A DNA stretch of 64,000 nt from Parabacteroides chinchillae (GCF_900108035.1 NZ_FNVS01000001.1:248001-312000), one strand, 5' to 3'. Counted from the stretch's first letter, positions 8,621 through 18,278 are shown. Translations and numbers: made by a program. Notes: generated by a model from the sequence alone, not told the origin.

Positions 8621-9955
8621 TTAATCCAATTGATAAAGTTTCAGTTTATTATAGAGAGTCTTTCTATCAATTCCCAATAACTGGGCAGCACGTGTTTTAT
8701 TATATCCGGCTTCTATCAATGCTTTTTTAATTAAATCCCTTTCATGCGTTTCATTTTTCAATTGAATATTAGAAAAAGACTGTTCCGGAATTTTTAATTC
8801 CTCCGGCAACTCCGCACATGTAATGTAGCGGCCGGCCGCAAGCAAAGTTGCATATTTAATAACATTCTTCATCTGGCGCAAATTACCCGGCCATGAATAA
8901 GTTTGGAATAAATGCAAAGTAGCACTATCAAATCCGATTATATTTTTATTCAATTCATTATTTGCCAAATCAAGAAAATGATTTGCATATAACAATAAAT
9001 CTTCTTTTCTTTCTTTTAAATCCGGAATCCGGATAGTAAATTCATTTATACGGTGATAAAGATCTTCACGAAAATCCCCTTTATCTATAGCCTGGCGCAA
9101 ATTTTCATTAGTAGCAGAAATAAGGCGTACATTTATAGCTATTTCCTGATTACTGCCAATAGGCTTCACTTTTCTTTCCTGAAGAGCACGTAATAATTGT
9201 ATCTGAACTTCATAAGATAAATTTCCTATTTCATCCAAAAATATCGTACCCCCTTGTGCCGCAACGAAAGCACCCGTCTTATTTTCTATTGCTCCGGTAA
9301 ATGAGCCTTTCACATGTCCGAAAAATTCTGAGACTGCCAATTCTTTTGGAATAGCTCCACAATCCACCGCTATAAATGGAGCTTTACTATGGTTGCTCTG
9401 CTCATGAATACGACGTGCTATATGCTCTTTGCCTGTACCGCTTGCTCCCATTATCAATACAGACATATCCGTAGGGGCAACCAAACGAATATGTTCATAC
9501 ATTTGTTGTGAAGCCAAACTTTGTCCTTCTATATATAAAGAACTCTGAGATTCATTAACAGATTTAACAACAGGCGGTTCTATCGTCTTATTTCCAGAAG
9601 ATTTGAATACCTCATTTATTTTATTTAATAAATCTTCCGGGTTCAGAGGTTTTGCTATATAATCTGCCGCTCCTAATTTCATAGCCTGTACAGCAGTTTG
9701 AATCTCCGCATAACTAGTCATCATGATCAAAGGTAATACGGGATATTTCCCTTTCAACCATCTTAATAATGAAATACCATCCTCATCCGGCAAACGCAAA
9801 TCTGATACAACAAGGTCATATTTACCACCTTCTATTTTTTGCCTTGCTTCCGAAACAGATGCCGCACTTGCCGTTTCAAAACCTTTTTTGCCAAGCCATG
9901 TCGTCAGCATCAGGGAGAAAGTTATATCATCTTCAACTATAAGGATTGATGGCAT
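8621..9955 (-). CDS. NtrC-family sigma-54-dependent response regulator
   Basis: 444 residues in three domains. The receiver (1-120) has acidic pocket EDD at 8-10, phospho-acceptor Asp52 in VVSDLRLPDEDG, Thr80 and Lys102. The AAA+ sigma-54 interaction domain (about 140-370) has Walker A GASGTGKE (170-177), the sigma-contacting loop GSFTGA at 217-222 (Ser in place of the commoner Ala of GAFTGA), and Walker B TIFLDE ending at 242. The C-terminus is a Fis-type helix-turn-helix, NKTRAAQLLGIDRKTLYNKL. It activates sigma-54 promoters after phosphorylation. The likely partner is the hybrid kinase at 11213-13678, whose HPt domain could pass phosphate to Asp52 (inference from proximity). Confidence 0.95.
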   Translation of the reverse strand: MPSILIVEDDITFSLMLTTWLGKKGFETASAASVSEARQKIEGGKYDLVVSDLRLPDEDGISLLRWLKGKYPVLPLIMMTSYAEIQTAVQAMKLGAADYIAKPLNPEDLLNKINEVFKSSGNKTIEPPVVKSVNESQSSLYIEGQSLASQQMYEHIRLVAPTDMSVLIMGASGTGKEHIARRIHEQSNHSKAPFIAVDCGAIPKELAVSEFFGHVKGSFTGAIENKTGAFVAAQGGTIFLDEIGNLSYEVQIQLLRALQERKVKPIGSNQEIAINVRLISATNENLRQAIDKGDFREDLYHRINEFTIRIPDLKERKEDLLLYANHFLDLANNELNKNIIGFDSATLHLFQTYSWPGNLRQMKNVIKYATLLAAGRYITCAELPEELKIPEQSFSNIQLKNETHERDLIKKALIEAGYNKTRAAQLLGIDRKTLYNKLKLYQLD

Positions 9956-9978
9956 AATTATACGTTTTAAATGTTACA

Positions 9979-9986
9979 CAAAGGTA
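9979..9986 (-). promoter_or_regulatory. -7 promoter box of the sigma-54 response regulator
   Basis: Minus-strand TACCTTTG (TAnnTTTG), 24 bp upstream of the ATG at 9955, giving a leader of under 20 nt. Confidence 0.55.
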
Positions 9987-10013
9987 TTAAAGGAATTTTG
10001 AAAAGACAAACAA

Positions 10014-10041
10014 AAAGGGCATCCAATATGGAATGCCCTTT
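10014..10041 (-). terminator. Intrinsic terminator without an obvious gene
   Basis: The arms AAAGGGCAT (10014-10022) and ATGCCCTTT (10033-10041) form a strong stem that continues inward through CC/GG past a one-base bulge. A T-tract follows on the minus strand (TTTTTGTTTG). No minus-strand gene lies directly upstream: the next gene to the right is on the plus strand. Confidence 0.6.
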
Positions 10042-10382
10042 CATTTTACAGACTTAATAGAATATTCGGACTTGCGAATCTTTTGTTTATAACGGTTTAA
10101 ATGTAGAAACGCCAATTTTCGATTTCAGTTAAATCAATTCCAATTTCGTGCCAAAGTCTGCCAAAAGCACGCCTTTAAATCCATAAAATACTATCTATGA
10201 ACAGATAAGTAGCATATAATGTTTCCTTACATAAAAATTCTTTTCTTATTTATGTAGAATACCCTTCCACAATTGTAGAATTTATCCACACCTGCTATCA
10301 CACATTTTGTTCACTCTTATTATTTTTTAGTTTTAACTCCTGTTTGACTTATTAGCAAAAAAGTCTTATCTTAGACGATAAG
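10042..10382. other. Intergenic region, no gene recognised
   Basis: 341 bp without a credible coding frame. It holds a tandem TGCCAAA at 10149-10155 and 10159-10165, flanked by the inverted pair CGTGC (10147-10151) and GCACG (10167-10171). A small inverted repeat CTTATC/GATAAG (10365-10370/10377-10382) abuts the ATG at 10383. No TAnnTTTG box is seen for the plus-strand gene. Confidence 0.5.
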
Positions 10383-11216
10383 ATGAATACTAAATTACCA
10401 GACATATCCAAAGAGGTTGAAAAACTCATATTTGACAAATTAGAGACATTCAACAAAGGAAAAATAACCGACAAAAGTTGTTATTATATTCTTGTTCCTA
10501 ATAATAAAACACTTTATTACACGCTTTGGTTTTTTAATCTTAATGCTGTTCACCATCCATCCGTATATATTTCCAATTTAGAATTAAATGCAATCAGTTC
10601 AATAAACAAAGCTATTCACATGGTGGCAAACTCCTTTTTACCGCTATACATAACCGACAAAACAGATTCTTTTTTTAGCCATGGCGATGACATTATTTCT
10701 TTCGGAAAATACAGAGGGCATCACTTACAGGATATTTACACAATAGATCCACGGTATGTATGCTGGCTTGCCGATAAATATGAGGCACAGACAAAAAGTG
10801 AACATAGATTTAAAGAGATAGCTGTCACTTATAGCCAGATATATATAGATTTATATACCCGCAAAAAATACAAAACGCCAATAAGTTCTTTTGTTGGAAC
10901 TCCTGGTGATAAGCTCACCAACCTAAATCTGACAATAACAAAAGTACGGATTGAAGATGACCCTTATAAAACAAGGATAGAGAACGGGAGTACTTATTTT
11001 TACGTAGATCAACTTATTACTGCTATAGACACAGATAAAAATTTATTCCTGTTTACATACAAAGCAAAAGAGCACAGTTTCGAATCACGTGTTTTAAGTT
11101 GTTATACCCATGCATACAAAGTGGAAGAAAAAATACATTTATTGTCAGCAAGAATCTTAAAACATATTGAAATACGAGGCATAAAATATACCAAATTAGG
11201 ATACATCAAATTCTAA
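10383..11216 (+). CDS. Uncharacterised protein with an ExoX C-terminal-like segment
   Basis: 277 residues, not recognised as a whole. Residues about 103-135 read ISFGKYRGHHLQDIYTIDPRYVCWLADKY in sense: an FGK-x-RG turn, then an I-x-DP-x-Y-x-x-W-L helix. This is the pattern of the small exodeoxyribonuclease X-like C-terminal module. No exonuclease catalytic DEDD domain is present. The N-terminal 100 residues and the beta-rich C-terminal half match nothing I know. The stop overlaps that of the converging hybrid kinase by 3-4 bp. The gene separates the response regulator from its kinase on the opposite strand, suggesting a later insertion. A nucleic-acid role is a guess from the one module. Confidence 0.7.
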   Translation: MNTKLPDISKEVEKLIFDKLETFNKGKITDKSCYYILVPNNKTLYYTLWFFNLNAVHHPSVYISNLELNAISSINKAIHMVANSFLPLYITDKTDSFFSHGDDIISFGKYRGHHLQDIYTIDPRYVCWLADKYEAQTKSEHRFKEIAVTYSQIYIDLYTRKKYKTPISSFVGTPGDKLTNLNLTITKVRIEDDPYKTRIENGSTYFYVDQLITAIDTDKNLFLFTYKAKEHSFESRVLSCYTHAYKVEEKIHLLSARILKHIEIRGIKYTKLGYIKF

Positions 11217-13678
11217 TTTCCTGTTACCTGTTTTACTATAACAACAGCCTGCTCTATAACTTCGGACAACAAATGCATCCAACCGGTATCAGACAACTCT
11301 TCATCGTTTTTTTCAAGCAACCTTAGCTGCTGAACCAATGTATTAGCGCCTAACATCGTAAAAAGAGGTATTAATTTATGAGACAATCGTGCTACTTCCT
11401 CCCTATTATGTTTAGATTTTGCTTCTTGCAAAAGTACTATGCTTTTATTCGTTTCCTCCGAAAACGTATGAAGAATAGAAGCCGATGCTTCTTTATCCTC
11501 TCCTGCAAATGCTGTTAATGACGAAAAGTTCAATTCCGTCTTTACTTCAAGATTTATAGTCAACAACTTATTCAACAAAGATATTAACTGTGTAGCTGTA
11601 AACGGCTTATTAAGAAAAGCCGTAAACCCTGCATCCAAATAATGATCATGTTCTTTTGACACACTCGCAGAAAGAGCAATAACAGGTACTTTTTCCGTAC
11701 CTTGTATGCCCGAAGTCCGTATCATGTCCAACAAATGGAAACCATCCATACCAGGCATTTGAATATCCGTAATTATTGCATCAAAAAAAGTATTTTTCAA
11801 TAACTCAGGTACCGAATGCGGATTTGTACAGCATACTACTTTTACATGGCTTTGTTTCAAAAGTTCTTCTGTCAAAGCTAGCTGTAAAGGATCGTCATCT
11901 ACAAGAAGACAACAGATATCCCGTTTATCAAAAGTATGAACAACATTACCATTCTCCCGTTCCTGAGTTGGAGATTGAACAGGTATATCCGATAAAGAAA
12001 GTGGTAAAATCACAGTAAAATCACTTCCTTCCCCCAATGTACTTTGTAATGATAATTCTCCACCCATTAATGATATAAGTTTATGGGTAATTGATAACCC
12101 CAAACCAAACCCTTCTTCCTCATCCGTTTCCGGCAAACGGGTAAATTCGCCAAAAATACGGCCTTGTTCCTCCGTGGGTATACCCGGTCCCGAATCACAA
12201 ACTATGACAGAAAGCTGATAAACCGCCTCATTTTCATTAATAGAGACAACCATCACAACCCGCCCCTCTTGAGTAAATTTAATGGCATTGGACAAAAGAT
12301 TACCAATTATTTGACGTATACGGATAGGATCTCCTACATAAGCTTTATCCATAAACCGGTCTTTCAGGTTCATGACAAATTGCAATTTTTTCGCATCTGC
12401 CAGAGGCTTGAAACTCGTATATATCTCATTAAATAGTGTGGCTACATTAAATGGAACACGATGTATCTCCATTCGCCCGGATTCCAACCGATGAAAATCC
12501 AGTAAATCGTTTACTAATGACAAAATATGATTGGAAGAACCAGTCATATTTTCCAGATAATACCTTTGACGTTCATCCGGATGCAAATTCAATAACAATT
12601 GAATATAACCTATTATGGATGAAAGCGGAGCACGTATATCATGGCTGATTGTCAACATTAATTTCTCGCGGCTGCGCAAAAGATTTTCAGCGTATTGTTT
12701 CGCCTTTTCCAACTGCAAACGATAATACTGGCTACGTGAAATATCGCGACCGATAAAGAATAAAAATAGTACTGCAATAATAACCGAAATAATAGCTATG
12801 CCTGCGATTAAATGGGAAGTTTCACGAAGCAAATCCTGTTTTTTAGTCATCCGCCCAAGAGAAGCGTTAACCTCTTCCTCTTCAATATCGCGTAACATTT
12901 GATTTATCTTACTAGTTATCACGCTATTGTTATAACGCAAGTTCGCAGCACGCACCATTAAAAGATCTATTAATTGTTTACGTTGCCCGGCTACACTATC
13001 CTGTATGCTTTTTAATACACTTACAATCGTATCAGATGGACTAAAAGCATTTAAAAGTGTATCCGATACAATCTCGCGCGTAGTATTCACTACGATGTTC
13101 GTATCTTGTTTAGAAGGAGAAAAAGCCTCAGCCAGACGTCGAAAAAAGCCCCGGCGTTTCTGAGGAATCACAACTGTATCTTTTTTTATATGAATCCGAT
13201 CCTGCAACTCAACCCGTTCTTCCACAGTATCTTGTATGGCTATTACTTTTTCTATATTTTCAGTATATAGACGTTCTGCATTAGCTTCATTCCAGGTTTC
13301 CAACAGATTGAGAGTATTCCGGCGTTTCTGCTCCAACATCATATCTATTGAATCTATTTTTGCTTGTTGTTGCAAATCCGATATCAGCACACGCAACGTA
13401 TCCATATTCTGATGGGCTTTGTTAAGTGTTCGGTTAAAATGCGTCAAATCATTATCCGGTATTCCCACCAGTTGTCCCAAAGCTTCACTTTCATACAAAA
13501 GAGACAAAGTATTCGTAACATAATAGACTTTACGCCTTGAAGTACTGTCTGGCTGCTCTTCTCCGGCCACTTGCTGCACAATCCGATAAGTGTAAGCAAC
13601 AGAACATACAGCTATACTTATCAATAATATATAGCCGAAAACAACTTTACTTGTTATATGTCTGTTTTGACTACTCAT
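11213..13678 (-). CDS. Hybrid sensor histidine kinase with receiver and HPt domains
   Basis: 821 residues. TM1 is at 11-30, followed by a large periplasmic sensor (about 33-285, helical, no named domain) and TM2 at 288-310. Then HisKA with His346 in MLTISHDIRAPLSSIIGYIQ; HATPase with N-box QIIGNLLSNAIKF (456-468), G1 DSGPGI and G2 GFGLGLSI; receiver with Asp638 in IITDIQMPGMDG and Lys691; and C-terminal HPt with His767 in EVARLSHKLIPLFTMLGA. The complete His-Asp-His relay implies transfer to a separate regulator, most likely the sigma-54 regulator at 8621-9955. It starts 11 bp after an EptA-like gene, so envelope lipid modification and the kinase are co-transcribed. The signal is unknown. Confidence 0.95.
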   Translation of the reverse strand: MSSQNRHITSKVVFGYILLISIAVCSVAYTYRIVQQVAGEEQPDSTSRRKVYYVTNTLSLLYESEALGQLVGIPDNDLTHFNRTLNKAHQNMDTLRVLISDLQQQAKIDSIDMMLEQKRRNTLNLLETWNEANAERLYTENIEKVIAIQDTVEERVELQDRIHIKKDTVVIPQKRRGFFRRLAEAFSPSKQDTNIVVNTTREIVSDTLLNAFSPSDTIVSVLKSIQDSVAGQRKQLIDLLMVRAANLRYNNSVITSKINQMLRDIEEEEVNASLGRMTKKQDLLRETSHLIAGIAIISVIIAVLFLFFIGRDISRSQYYRLQLEKAKQYAENLLRSREKLMLTISHDIRAPLSSIIGYIQLLLNLHPDERQRYYLENMTGSSNHILSLVNDLLDFHRLESGRMEIHRVPFNVATLFNEIYTSFKPLADAKKLQFVMNLKDRFMDKAYVGDPIRIRQIIGNLLSNAIKFTQEGRVVMVVSINENEAVYQLSVIVCDSGPGIPTEEQGRIFGEFTRLPETDEEEGFGLGLSITHKLISLMGGELSLQSTLGEGSDFTVILPLSLSDIPVQSPTQERENGNVVHTFDKRDICCLLVDDDPLQLALTEELLKQSHVKVVCCTNPHSVPELLKNTFFDAIITDIQMPGMDGFHLLDMIRTSGIQGTEKVPVIALSASVSKEHDHYLDAGFTAFLNKPFTATQLISLLNKLLTINLEVKTELNFSSLTAFAGEDKEASASILHTFSEETNKSIVLLQEAKSKHNREEVARLSHKLIPLFTMLGANTLVQQLRLLEKNDEELSDTGWMHLLSEVIEQAVVIVKQVTGN

Positions 13679-13689
13679 TTATAAAAAAA

Positions 13690-15408
13690 TCAGTCTTTAT
13701 CGTAAGCAATGTTCCATTTATCCATCATTATAAAGTCTGCTTTTTTCAAGCCTACTTTCCAAAATGGTATCGGGTCGTCATGATCCCCTAAATACATCCG
13801 GTCACGGATTATATAAGCATGATTCGACACGGCCAGTGTCGAATCGGCAACAGAAGTACGTACTCCTGCTATATCCAGCATAGTATGGAAAACCGTATTT
13901 GTACTCACCGGTATAGATTGATGAGCCATTACGGTCTGGTATTTCTCCTGATATACTTCACGATATTCCGGAGAAAACCAAATCAATAAAGGTATATGCA
14001 ACTGATAATAAGTCGGTATCAGAGAAGCATGAAGATAACGGTTGCGGGAATCATCAAATATATCTTCTCCATGATCACTCAGATACATCATGGAAGCACA
14101 TGCATTCGTCTTCCCTAAAATTTCAACAATTCCATTCAATACATAATCCGTATACCTTATCGAATTATCATAAGCATTCCGCAATATCTTTTTGTGTGAT
14201 GCCCGTATACCCTCTACCTGGTCGGGGTTATATATTGAAAATTCCTTCGGATAACGTTCATGATAATTAAAATGAGAGCCATAAGTATGAAGTACCACAA
14301 ATACGTTTCCTTTCGATTTATCCAGTTCCTTTTGCAAATACGGTAAAATAGCACCGTCATGCAAAGATGTTAAATAAGAACCTGCCTTAAACTGGCTCAT
14401 GTCTATAAAAGTATCGGCTTCCCGGTAAAAAGCCCCGATCATAGAAGTAGTTAGTTTCTGATTGGCTATCACAAGCGTATGAAAACCTGCTTCTTTAAAA
14501 GCCGTAACAATACTTTTTCCGCTATATATAACTCCGTAATCTTCTGCCGATGCTGCCGAAAGGATAATAGGCACACTTTTATGCGTATTATTCGATTGAG
14601 TAACCACGTCCGTAAAATGTGCTAATCCTGCAAGTTTTTCCATATAAGGGGTCGTTTCGCGGTCATAGCCATAAAGACTCCACTCCATTGCTCTTGAAGT
14701 CTCGCCTACTACCAATATATATATTTCACGCCGCCCCTCCGCCTGCACAGGCTTCGTTGCATCAAACTTAAAATTTGCAGATGTTTTCGAATAATTCGCA
14801 TTTTTCTCCGCTTTGTTTATAGCAAAATACAAATTGTATAAAGCATTTGCCGGATAAATATCATCTTTAAGAGAAAAACGATAATCTTGTAAAGGAGATA
14901 AAAAACAGAATACAACGCCTGTAATAAACATAAGCAAACTTATTTTCGCCCATTTTTTTCTAAAAGAAGCAGATAGAACTTTTTTAGAACGAATCGATCT
15001 GAAAGCTAACCATAAAGTAGGAAGCGTATACAAAAAGAACACACAACTTATTATCAAAATTAAGTTCCCCAACAACTCACTGGCCTCCGATGCATCAGAG
15101 CTTGTCAGGTTAAGAAACATATCTACGGCTATTACAGACTGGCCGAAAACATACAATAATACTAATTGCCCCCCATCCAATATCACTTTAGGTAAAAAGC
15201 ACCAGACTACAATGCCCGGCTTGCGGGTCAACAATAATAATCCCATCCAGAAAGCTAACGGCAATAGTATAGAAGCCACTCCAACCGTTATTGGCAAGGA
15301 TTCCGTAAAGAATAACACAAAATTAGGCACAACAAATAAAAAAGCAAAAACAAAAAAAAGATGCTTCTGCAAAGAAATCCAATGTACCAACTTATCACAA
15401 CGCCTCAT
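13690..15408 (-). CDS. EptA-like phosphoethanolamine transferase (sulfatase-fold)
   Basis: 572 residues. The N-terminal part has about five hydrophobic segments (for example LFFVFAFLFVVPNFVLFF and FLYTLPTLWLAF). The soluble periplasmic domain from about 215 has the alkaline-phosphatase/sulfatase fold: YILVVGETSRAMEWSLYGY with the first metal-binding Glu, the nucleophile region TQSNNTHKSVPIILS with the catalytic Thr, and a distal metal site YLSDHGEDIFD. The family moves phosphoethanolamine from phosphatidylethanolamine to lipid A or related glycolipids in the inner membrane. It heads the operon with the hybrid kinase. A different phospho-head-group acceptor cannot be excluded. Confidence 0.9.
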   Translation of the reverse strand: MRRCDKLVHWISLQKHLFFVFAFLFVVPNFVLFFTESLPITVGVASILLPLAFWMGLLLLTRKPGIVVWCFLPKVILDGGQLVLLYVFGQSVIAVDMFLNLTSSDASEASELLGNLILIISCVFFLYTLPTLWLAFRSIRSKKVLSASFRKKWAKISLLMFITGVVFCFLSPLQDYRFSLKDDIYPANALYNLYFAINKAEKNANYSKTSANFKFDATKPVQAEGRREIYILVVGETSRAMEWSLYGYDRETTPYMEKLAGLAHFTDVVTQSNNTHKSVPIILSAASAEDYGVIYSGKSIVTAFKEAGFHTLVIANQKLTTSMIGAFYREADTFIDMSQFKAGSYLTSLHDGAILPYLQKELDKSKGNVFVVLHTYGSHFNYHERYPKEFSIYNPDQVEGIRASHKKILRNAYDNSIRYTDYVLNGIVEILGKTNACASMMYLSDHGEDIFDDSRNRYLHASLIPTYYQLHIPLLIWFSPEYREVYQEKYQTVMAHQSIPVSTNTVFHTMLDIAGVRTSVADSTLAVSNHAYIIRDRMYLGDHDDPIPFWKVGLKKADFIMMDKWNIAYDKD

Positions 15409-15480
15409 TATCTATACTATATATCATCCATTTAACCCAACATACGACTTCTGATCCGGAAAACGAATTTCTGGAACTGA

Positions 15481-15488
15481 CAAAAATA
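15481..15488 (-). promoter_or_regulatory. -7 promoter box of the EptA/hybrid kinase operon
   Basis: Minus-strand TATTTTTG (TAnnTTTG), 73 bp upstream of the ATG at 15408. Confidence 0.5.
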
Positions 15489-15527
15489 GTTGTTATCTAT
15501 TGGATAATAACTGTACAGAGACACAAA

Positions 15528-15571
15528 AAAAGTTATTTCAACAGGATTAAAATCCCATTAAAATAACTTTT
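15528..15571 (-). terminator. Intrinsic terminator of the DUF4838 operon
   Basis: An 11-bp stem (AAAAGTTATTT 15528-15538 with AAATAACTTTT 15561-15571) has an inner GGATT/AATCC pairing. A minus-strand T-run TTTTTTTG follows directly. It lies 22 bp past the stop of the DUF4838 gene. Confidence 0.75.
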
Positions 15572-15592
15572 CACTTATTTATACGCAAGATA

Positions 15593-17785
15593 TTACCTTA
15601 CCGTTACCTCATCTATAAAGAACCAGGCCGGGTAACCTACCCCGTAGTGCCATGACGGACATGTCTTCACACCTTCTATCTCTACCTTTATATAACGGGC
15701 TGTCACTGGTGCATCCGCTTCACATTTTACCTGGACAAATTTTACCTGGACAGACCGGTCTTCATCCAGAGACTTTGCTCCGAAAGGTTGATATGTCTTG
15801 TTATCGGCAGATACCGAATAAGTAACGCTTTTAGGCAGCAGCACCCATTGCCCCAGTTGATGCAAGAAGTCGCTTTCAATTGACGAAAATTCCGTTTCTT
15901 TTCCCATATCCAGAATAAAAGCGCCATCTACGCCTTCCCAACCTACCCAGCTTTCCACAAAGGTAGTTCCGCCAAACAGTTCATCAGTAAGGGCTGTTTC
16001 TCCTGTTGCTTTGTATTTGCCGGAAGGGGGTGTCAGCCAGATCACTTTCGCTGCCTTTGCCAGATTGGTTGCCTTACCCGGAAGATAACGTTCCGTATAT
16101 AACTGACAATATTCGTGAGGTGAATTGCTCCGTTCGTTCAGCGTAGGCACGTTGAAGTAAGCCGTTCTTTCATCGAACAAGGCCAACTTTGCCTTTATCT
16201 CATCTACATCATGCCCGCCCTCAGCACGTGCAATTTCAAGTTCTGCATATTGCAATGGCAAACGCGAAAGACGTACACGGTCTAACAGAGTTTTATCTGA
16301 TACAACCGCCTGTTCTGCCTGGTCAAACAATTCATTATAGCGTTTACGGCATTTGGCATTCAACATGCCATCTTTATGCGTAACAGGAGAATCATATATC
16401 CATAAATCCACATTACTTGCCAGCAGACCACCTTCCAACAGTTTTTCATATTGATAAATATATGGAGCAGCAGCACCATAATAACCATCCATAAAGGCTT
16501 GCATCAGCGAATCTGTATTAAGATATGGGTTCCACATCAGTTTGCTCACCATATAAGCACGCATTTCCGGAAAATCGCCACCTTTGGAGCCTCCTATCTG
16601 CGAAAAATGCATTGTTGCATTATGTTCTTTGAATAGCTGAATATTCTTCTGCAATATCGGGAAATTAGGGAACGGAGAGACAAAATTGTCAAAATTGATT
16701 CCATAATCCCATACAAATATATTTTTACTGATAGCAGACCAACCTTCCATTGCTTTCATAAAGTCCTGTCCCGATTCGTTATCCGTCAACGGAACTTCAC
16801 GTTTGCAATCAATATCACAAAGCATGATATTTACATTAGGTAATGGTTTCACTTGCTTTGGAGGATGCATTGTGTACAGATAAGCCAAAGTAGAGAATTC
16901 CTTGTCTGGAAAACGCTCGGCCAGTTTATTCAAAAAATAGATAAGGCTTCCCGAAGGTCCTCCCTCCCGGTCATCCAAAGCTTTACAAGCCGGACAAGTA
17001 CAATTGGTATGATTCCCGTCATTTTGGCTAACCGAAATCATATTCATCCCAGGATTTGCTTTAAAAATAGAATCTATTTTCTGTGCTACCACTTCAAACA
17101 ACTCAGGATTTGTCAAACACCACTGACTGGCTTTGCCCGGACGGCGTTCTCCATTAATAAACGAATAATATTCCGGATGGGAAACTCCGTATATATCCGA
17201 TGGTAATATTTTGTCGAACGTATGCACCCAATAACCTCCTGCAAATACTTCCTGAGGTTCCTCAAAACGAAACCAAAGTTTATAAACCGGATCATCTTTC
17301 AAAGCATAACACTGACTCTGGCGATAACGGAATGCAGGATTTTCCGCACGGTTCAGTTCCGGCAAAATTATAGTAGACTGCTCTTTAACTGTATAGGTAT
17401 CTGCCGTATAATATGCAACTCCCAGGTAATCCTCCAGTAATGTTACGACCCCGTAAATAGAACCTTTATCTCCTCCGCTACTAATGTAAAGAATCCCCTG
17501 ATCCGTCGCCAGGCGGAAACCGTCTTCGGTTAATCCCGAAGTATCTCCTTTTCCTACTACGACATCCCCCGGTTTTGCCTTTTTACTATAAACTATAGGT
17601 AACTTTGCTCCGCTTATCCGGGTCACAAAATCCTGCAATAAAAGTGCAGCCTGGTCATCCACAGCATTTTGTTTGTCTACAATAATCCTCGAAACGGGTT
17701 TATTGTCTTTTACCAACTGAATTTGTGCATTTATTCCTGTCGCCACTAACAAGAGCAGGGCTGCACACGTGTTTTTTAGTTTCAT
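15593..17785 (-). CDS. DUF4838 domain-containing secreted protein (probable glycan-active enzyme or binder)
   Basis: 730 residues with an N-terminal signal peptide (LKNTCAALLLLVATGINAQ). Residues about 25-135 resemble the alpha-glucuronidase-type N-terminal domain that often precedes DUF4838 (SRIIVDKQNAVDDQAALLLQ, YGVVTLLEDYLGV). The DUF4838 barrel-like core follows, with HPEYYSFINGERR, SVSQNDGNHTNCTCPACKALDDREG and VFVWDYGINFDNFVSPFPN. The last about 140 residues form a discoidin/CBM32-like beta-sandwich (SWVGWEGVDGAFILDMGKE to FIDEVTVR). The four closely placed cysteines near C-T-C-P-A-C are typical of the family. It probably acts on host or plant glycans outside the cytoplasm. No sulfatase, SusC or SusD gene is adjacent. 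Confidence 0.85.
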   Translation of the reverse strand: MKLKNTCAALLLLVATGINAQIQLVKDNKPVSRIIVDKQNAVDDQAALLLQDFVTRISGAKLPIVYSKKAKPGDVVVGKGDTSGLTEDGFRLATDQGILYISSGGDKGSIYGVVTLLEDYLGVAYYTADTYTVKEQSTIILPELNRAENPAFRYRQSQCYALKDDPVYKLWFRFEEPQEVFAGGYWVHTFDKILPSDIYGVSHPEYYSFINGERRPGKASQWCLTNPELFEVVAQKIDSIFKANPGMNMISVSQNDGNHTNCTCPACKALDDREGGPSGSLIYFLNKLAERFPDKEFSTLAYLYTMHPPKQVKPLPNVNIMLCDIDCKREVPLTDNESGQDFMKAMEGWSAISKNIFVWDYGINFDNFVSPFPNFPILQKNIQLFKEHNATMHFSQIGGSKGGDFPEMRAYMVSKLMWNPYLNTDSLMQAFMDGYYGAAAPYIYQYEKLLEGGLLASNVDLWIYDSPVTHKDGMLNAKCRKRYNELFDQAEQAVVSDKTLLDRVRLSRLPLQYAELEIARAEGGHDVDEIKAKLALFDERTAYFNVPTLNERSNSPHEYCQLYTERYLPGKATNLAKAAKVIWLTPPSGKYKATGETALTDELFGGTTFVESWVGWEGVDGAFILDMGKETEFSSIESDFLHQLGQWVLLPKSVTYSVSADNKTYQPFGAKSLDEDRSVQVKFVQVKCEADAPVTARYIKVEIEGVKTCPSWHYGVGYPAWFFIDEVTVR

Positions 17786-17817
17786 GTTATTTAGATTTAG
17801 AAATATATCGATTTATA

Positions 17818-18168
17818 TCAGGCTTTTGAAATTTTCCGGACAATAGCAATAAATTCATCATTCGTAATAATAAATTCCGGCTCCTTATAGTTAACATAAT
17901 CCTCAAAATAATCGCTCGCAATATCAGCAACTATATTTTCCCCATCCAGCCCGAAAGAATTTACTAAACATTTTACTTTCGCACGTATCTGACGAATCAT
18001 CTGCAATCTGTCTTCATAACGTTCAGGTTTCTCAATATCCGTTATATGTTCATTACGGGCAATAAGATAAACCACCGTATAAAAAGTATCTATATCACCA
18101 AAAACAGGTATAAACTGTATTTTTTTATCTTCCGGCAGTGCAGCCAGTGTTTCTTGTATTTTTGTCAT
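17818..18168 (-). CDS. Small conserved protein of unknown function
   Basis: 116 residues, acidic and predicted mostly helical, no signal peptide or membrane segment. I do not recognise the family. It begins MTKIQETLAALPEDKKIQFI, and the middle (EKPERYEDRLQMIRQIRAKVK) is amphipathic helix. It has its own -7 box at 18206-18213, and the DUF4838 gene starts only 32 bp after its stop, so it leads that operon. Coding statistics and a sensible start support a real gene. Confidence 0.7.
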   Translation of the reverse strand: MTKIQETLAALPEDKKIQFIPVFGDIDTFYTVVYLIARNEHITDIEKPERYEDRLQMIRQIRAKVKCLVNSFGLDGENIVADIASDYFEDYVNYKEPEFIITNDEFIAIVRKISKA

Positions 18169-18205
18169 AAACCGTAATTCTATAATATCATTCTACAGGA
18201 TTATG

Positions 18206-18213
18206 CAAATATA
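18206..18213 (-). promoter_or_regulatory. -7 promoter box of the small gene/DUF4838 operon
   Basis: Minus-strand TATATTTG, 38 bp upstream of the ATG at 18168. Confidence 0.6.
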
Positions 18214-18278
18214 CTGTTTTTCGCCGTAATCTACGAATCTTTTATCCAATGAGGTATTACAAATAATATCACAAAAAC

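Noticed and set aside
10147-10171. TTGGCACG-like sequences suggesting a sigma-54 promoter near the sigma-54 regulator
   Set aside because: The -24 GG and -12 GC elements do not have the required spacing in either of the two possible alignments (GC is off by one or replaced by GA).
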